Shown one piece after another: positions 60,951-64,000 of a stretch of 64,000 bases of DNA; position 1 is the first letter of the stretch, and each line of letters opens with the position of its first letter. Source of the DNA: JAFGHJ01 sp964534175 (lineage in GTDB: Bacteria > Hydrothermota > UBA3072); NCBI GenBank assembly GCA_964534175.1, contig CAZHNS010000007.1:20359-84358 (forward strand), written 5' to 3'. A model generated the notes under the pieces. That model was not told where the DNA came from. It did no database searches and worked only from the letters and a program-made list of their open reading frames with translations. The position numbers and the translations under genes are program-made.

Positions 60951-62195
60951 TTAACTACTGTTTTTATTAACTAACTTATTGTAAAATTGCTCTTTCCGAT
61001 ATTTATATACTAAAAAATAAATAATAAATGTTAAAACAAAGGATATTACCTTTCCATATGCGCTTCCAATCATTCCCATTTTTTTTATTAACAATGGGAC
61101 TATTACTGAAAGAGCTATGGTCTGTATAACTGTTATCAAGAAGAGATAAACAGTTTTTCCCATTGCTAGAAAAATATACATTAAGGAAAGAACAAATATT
61201 TGAGGAAGAAGAGAGAATAGAAGTATCAACATTATAGAAATTGATTGTTCGTATTCAGGACCTAGTAGAACTTTGATCAAAAAAGGAGAAAATGAAAAAA
61301 TCAACACCCAAGATATAAGCAAAAATATTATTATCTTTTTATTTTCTATCCAATATTTTTCCAAATCTTTTATCGTCTTCATAGAAGAAGCTTTGGGTAG
61401 GAGCAAAACGGGAAAGGTCCCTATCAATACAGCAAATATATTGACTAGTTTAAGAGCAGCAGAGTACTGACCAAGGATTTCACCAGAATAAAACTTACTC
61501 AGCCAGAAGAAATCCAATCTCATATTCAACATCCTTAATAAATGATACATAATTAACCATTTCCCAAATTTCCAAAACCTGCCAACTATCTTTGAATTGA
61601 ATCCTATGAATGCAACTTTACATTGTCTAAAAATAAATATAATAATACTGCTTCCTATATATGCTAACAAATAATAATGGAGTCTTTTAATATCAAATTG
61701 AATACCCAACAAAACACAAAAAAGTAATCCTACATAGTATGCTAATTTTGCTAAACTGTAATGATAAAAATCTTTCTGCGCTTGGAAGAAAGATAGAATA
61801 ATCATTAGCAATTGCATTCCTAATCCACCAATTAATCCACATAAAATTATTGTACTTCTTGATACCGATAACTTCAAAAAACCCGAAAAGAAAATAAGGA
61901 TAGAGTATGCCAATATAATAAAAATTGAAATTGCTATTTTGGCAGTACAATAAGTTGAAAATAACTCCTGTTTTTTTTGAGAAGTTCTTACTGCGAAATG
62001 GACGTAAGTCTGGTCTAAACCGGTAAAGCCAGTGCCAAATATCGTCAACACAAAAAATCCTATAGAAAATATCCCAAAATCTGTAGGTCCTAACCATCTG
62101 GCAAGTATAATAGATATGAGCGCCCCTATAGTATGCGAAGCATAATTAGCAAAACCAACTCTCATAGAATCACTAAAAATCTTAGAACTTTTCAT
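60951..62195 (-). CDS. Wzx-like polysaccharide flippase (MOP superfamily)
   Basis: The roughly 414-residue membrane protein has about 12 helices. The N-terminal half carries the polysaccharide-synthesis transporter pattern (ANYASHTIGALISIILARWLGPTDFGIFSIG). Flippases of this family move undecaprenyl-linked repeat units across the inner membrane. The ATG at 62195 (MKSSKIF) is taken as start; TTG 62207 is also in frame, and neither has a strong ribosome site. It lies between the epimerase and pyruvyl transferase genes on the same strand. Confidence 0.88.
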   Translation of the reverse strand: MKSSKIFSDSMRVGFANYASHTIGALISIILARWLGPTDFGIFSIGFFVLTIFGTGFTGLDQTYVHFAVRTSQKKQELFSTYCTAKIAISIFIILAYSILIFFSGFLKLSVSRSTIILCGLIGGLGMQLLMIILSFFQAQKDFYHYSLAKLAYYVGLLFCVLLGIQFDIKRLHYYLLAYIGSSIIIFIFRQCKVAFIGFNSKIVGRFWKFGKWLIMYHLLRMLNMRLDFFWLSKFYSGEILGQYSAALKLVNIFAVLIGTFPVLLLPKASSMKTIKDLEKYWIENKKIIIFLLISWVLIFSFSPFLIKVLLGPEYEQSISIMLILLFSLLPQIFVLSLMYIFLAMGKTVYLFLITVIQTIALSVIVPLLIKKMGMIGSAYGKVISFVLTFIIYFLVYKYRKEQFYNKLVNKNSS

Positions 62196-62376
62196 TTGAA
62201 TTCTCAATTTTAAAGAAAACGAATCAGCCCCTCTAAAGCAATTCTAAAATAAATCATTGCATTATAGAAATTAACCTTCTTGAGAACTCTATTTGAATCT
62301 CTTAAATCATACATATTAAAATTAATCCTGAAGACAAAAGAAGAAGTTCATTTCTCTCTAACATCATAACTTAATT

Positions 62377-63453
62377 TTAAATAGCCAGAACTTTTACAAT
62401 TCTCTCAGCAGTTTTGCCATCCAACAATGGCATACCTGACGATTGTTTTCGTTTACCATTCACTATTTTTAAAGACTCTTCAATGATAATGTCAGGATCA
62501 ACACCGACCAATATATTTGTACCTTTAGTAATGGTAAAAGGCCTTTCTGTATTTTCTCTAATTGTAAGACAAGGGATATTCAAATACGTAGTTTCCTGCT
62601 GAATGCTGCCTGAATCAGTCAGAACGAATTTCGAATTTTTATATAATCTTAAAAAATCTCTGTACGAAAGAGGCTCTATAACTTTAATATTGTCTTTATC
62701 AAAGTTAATATTAAACTCTTGCATTCGTTTCTGAGTCCTCGGATGTGCTGGAAATACTATCTCTATTTCTTTTGAGATCCTATTTAAAGCCTCTACAATC
62801 CCCTTAAAAGTTGTTTCATCATCCACATTACTTGGTCGATGTAAGGTAAGAACTGCATATTCGCCCACCTTAAGATTTTCAAAAGCAGGTTCATCCAAAT
62901 CAGGAGTATTTTCCATCTCCCAGATTAATGTATCTATCATTATATCACCAACAAGATAAATTTTTCCTTCCGGAATTCCTTCTTTTTTGAGATTTTCATT
63001 AGCTTCTTCTGCAGGAGTAAAAAGATAATCAGAAATCGCGTCAGTAAGCAGCCTATTAATTTCCTCAGGCATACTTCTATCAAAACTTCTCAAGCCCGCT
63101 TCAACGTGAGCTAAAGGAATATGCAATTTAGCCGCGACTAGTCCACACCCTATTGTTGAGTTCACATCACCAACTACAACAATAATATCTCCACCCTCGT
63201 CAACAATAAATTTCTCAAACCTTTTCATTATCTCACCGGTCTGCTCTCCATGAGGACCGGAACCAACTTCAAGGTTTACATCCGGTTCTCTTATACCGAG
63301 TTCGTCAAAGAAACACTCTGACATATTCGTATCATAATGTTGTCCTGTATGAACAAGAAACTGCTCGATATCATCATACCTAAAAGCAACTCTCATTATA
63401 GGAGCTATCTTCATGAAATTGGGCCTAGCACCAACTACGTGAACAAGCTTCAT
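62377..63453 (-). CDS. wecB: UDP-N-acetylglucosamine 2-epimerase family (WecB/WbpI-like)
   Basis: This 358-residue GT-B fold non-hydrolysing epimerase has VVGARPNFMKIAPI at the start, LVHTGQHYD, VVVGDVNST, HVEAGLRSFDRSMPEEINR (catalytic Asp/Glu region), LTLHRPSNVDDE, FPAHPRTQKRM and LTDSGSIQQETTYLNIPCLTIRENTERP. The family makes UDP-ManNAc from UDP-GlcNAc; the WbpI branch acts on UDP-GlcNAc3NAcA. Given the WbpB/D/E-like genes at 45-48 kb, the WbpI role is plausible, but sequence alone does not settle it. Confidence 0.92.
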   Translation of the reverse strand: MKLVHVVGARPNFMKIAPIMRVAFRYDDIEQFLVHTGQHYDTNMSECFFDELGIREPDVNLEVGSGPHGEQTGEIMKRFEKFIVDEGGDIIVVVGDVNSTIGCGLVAAKLHIPLAHVEAGLRSFDRSMPEEINRLLTDAISDYLFTPAEEANENLKKEGIPEGKIYLVGDIMIDTLIWEMENTPDLDEPAFENLKVGEYAVLTLHRPSNVDDETTFKGIVEALNRISKEIEIVFPAHPRTQKRMQEFNINFDKDNIKVIEPLSYRDFLRLYKNSKFVLTDSGSIQQETTYLNIPCLTIRENTERPFTITKGTNILVGVDPDIIIEESLKIVNGKRKQSSGMPLLDGKTAERIVKVLAI

Positions 63454-63529
63454 ACGTTGTAATACCGCCCATTAACTTGTTGTATGTTAAAAAAAAATAT
63501 ATCATTTAGTTTCATTTTCATCAGAATTA

Positions 63530-63985
63530 AAATATCAAAATTTAAAAAGCAAAATGACAAATAAAAATGTAAAATCATCTTTTGCCCTTCAACGTTAAAA
63601 TACTTGAAGCAAAAATTTTGCTTATTTCATCTAATTCGTTTAAAAACCAATCAACTTTTTCTGGCGTAGCTCTTTTGCTATCTTTAAGTAAATTAATCCA
63701 TAGTTTACTTTCATTAGTAGATTTAAGGGAATAATTGAAATAATTGGTAAAATCTTTCTTACTGCTTGCAGATTGGCCTTCAACATAATTACCTAAGATA
63801 CTTGTACTACTGCGAAGCAATTGATCTCCAAGCCTTTTAGAAACATTATCTTTTGGTAAACCATCCAAGAATTCAATAAGTTTTAGAACAAAGTTGTACA
63901 ATCTTTTTTTATATTCATTTTTGAATTTTAATCTGTCATTTTCCATTTTGATGTTTAATTTTTACATTTTAGCGGCTTTGCCGCG
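63530..63985 (-). mobile_element. Four-helix-bundle (23S IVS type) element with related, partly complementary ends
   Basis: The unit holds the four-helix gene, an upstream flank beginning at the AGCGGC-TTT-GCCGC palindrome (63971-63984) and a downstream flank to about 63530. Both flanks and the gene ends recur at 20261-20406, and the palindrome plus upstream flank recur at 21629. The ends contain similar words in opposite orientation (ATCAAAAT ... AAAATGACA), so they could pair as RNA. Borders are approximate and no target duplication was identified. Confidence 0.6.
63575..63946 (-). CDS. Four-helix bundle protein (23S rRNA intervening-sequence / S23 family)
   Basis: The 123-residue all-helical protein matches the family: LKFKNEYKKRLYNFVLKLIEFLDGLP, then GDQLLRSSTSILGNYVEGQ, KDFTNYFNYSLKSTNESKLWINLL, and a last helix with FLNELDEISKIFASSILTLK. 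Members occur inside 23S rRNA intervening sequences or free in genomes, and are related to the Avd accessory protein of diversity-generating retroelements. There is no rRNA or reverse transcriptase here. The cellular role is unknown. Confidence 0.9.
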   Translation of the reverse strand: MENDRLKFKNEYKKRLYNFVLKLIEFLDGLPKDNVSKRLGDQLLRSSTSILGNYVEGQSASSKKDFTNYFNYSLKSTNESKLWINLLKDSKRATPEKVDWFLNELDEISKIFASSILTLKGKR

Positions 63986-64000
63986 CTATGCCCTGAAAAT

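Noticed and set aside
63575..63946. The four-helix gene as an Avd protein of a diversity-generating retroelement
   Set aside because: No reverse transcriptase, template or variable repeat is in the window. The flanks instead look like a small IVS-type element.

Overview
The window comes from an AT-rich, diderm (outer-membrane-bearing) bacterium. It carries LPS and outer-membrane assembly genes (lptD, lpxD, bamA, a Skp-like chaperone), a MurE with the DNPR motif typical of meso-diaminopimelate peptidoglycan, many TTG/GTG starts backed by strong Shine-Dalgarno sequences, and a secreted hydrolase with a C-terminal tail resembling a type IX secretion sorting domain. Together these suggest an uncultured lineage in or near the FCB group, of the WOR-3/Stahlbacteria or Cloacimonadota kind. 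That placement is an inference from gene content. A run of ten Ns at 51102-51111 shows that this is a scaffold, probably from a metagenome assembly.

Layout. Positions 1-704 hold the start of ligA (minus strand, cut by the window edge). From 16430 down to 799 there is a complete dcw operon on the minus strand: mraZ, rsmH, ftsL-like, ftsI, murE, murF, mraY, murD, ftsW, murG, murC, murB, ftsQ, ftsA, ftsZ. It is tightly packed, mostly with overlapping ends, and is driven by a consensus promoter with a three-box MraZ operator. Divergent to it are dnaG and rpoD (plus strand). A class I/II aminotransferase lacking its catalytic lysine (minus) faces rpoD. From 21764 to 36688 the plus strand carries a six-SLBB polysaccharide export protein, a DUF502 membrane protein, a CBS/CorC protein, dnaE, a small predicted barrel protein, purA, secA, lepB and a GH5-type secreted hydrolase. 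From 45013 down to 36817 the minus strand is an envelope-assembly island: bamA, a lipoprotein, a barrel protein, a Skp fusion, lpxD, lptD.

Positions 45145-63453 form a surface-polysaccharide locus. Its minus-strand left arm holds an initiating sugar-phosphate transferase with WbpD/WbpE/WbpB-like nucleotide-sugar genes. The plus-strand centre holds a secreted glycoside hydrolase, an ATP-grasp/PHP/polysaccharide-deacetylase cassette, two glycosyltransferases, a Wzz-like chain-length protein and a Wzy/ligase-like membrane protein. The minus-strand right arm holds a pyruvyl transferase, a Wzx flippase and a WecB/WbpI-like epimerase. These make a coherent Wzx/Wzy-type assembly line, with the SLBB exporter encoded about 25 kb away.

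The right end carries a four-helix-bundle (23S-IVS type) gene in a small element with related ends. A copy lacking nearly the whole gene lies at 20261-20406, and shorter related pieces lie at 21629 and about 16777. Several promoters share TTGAC(A/T), a 16-nt spacer and a TATAAT-like box. Some sit so close to the start codon that leaderless transcripts are likely. I found no tRNA, rRNA or CRISPR array.
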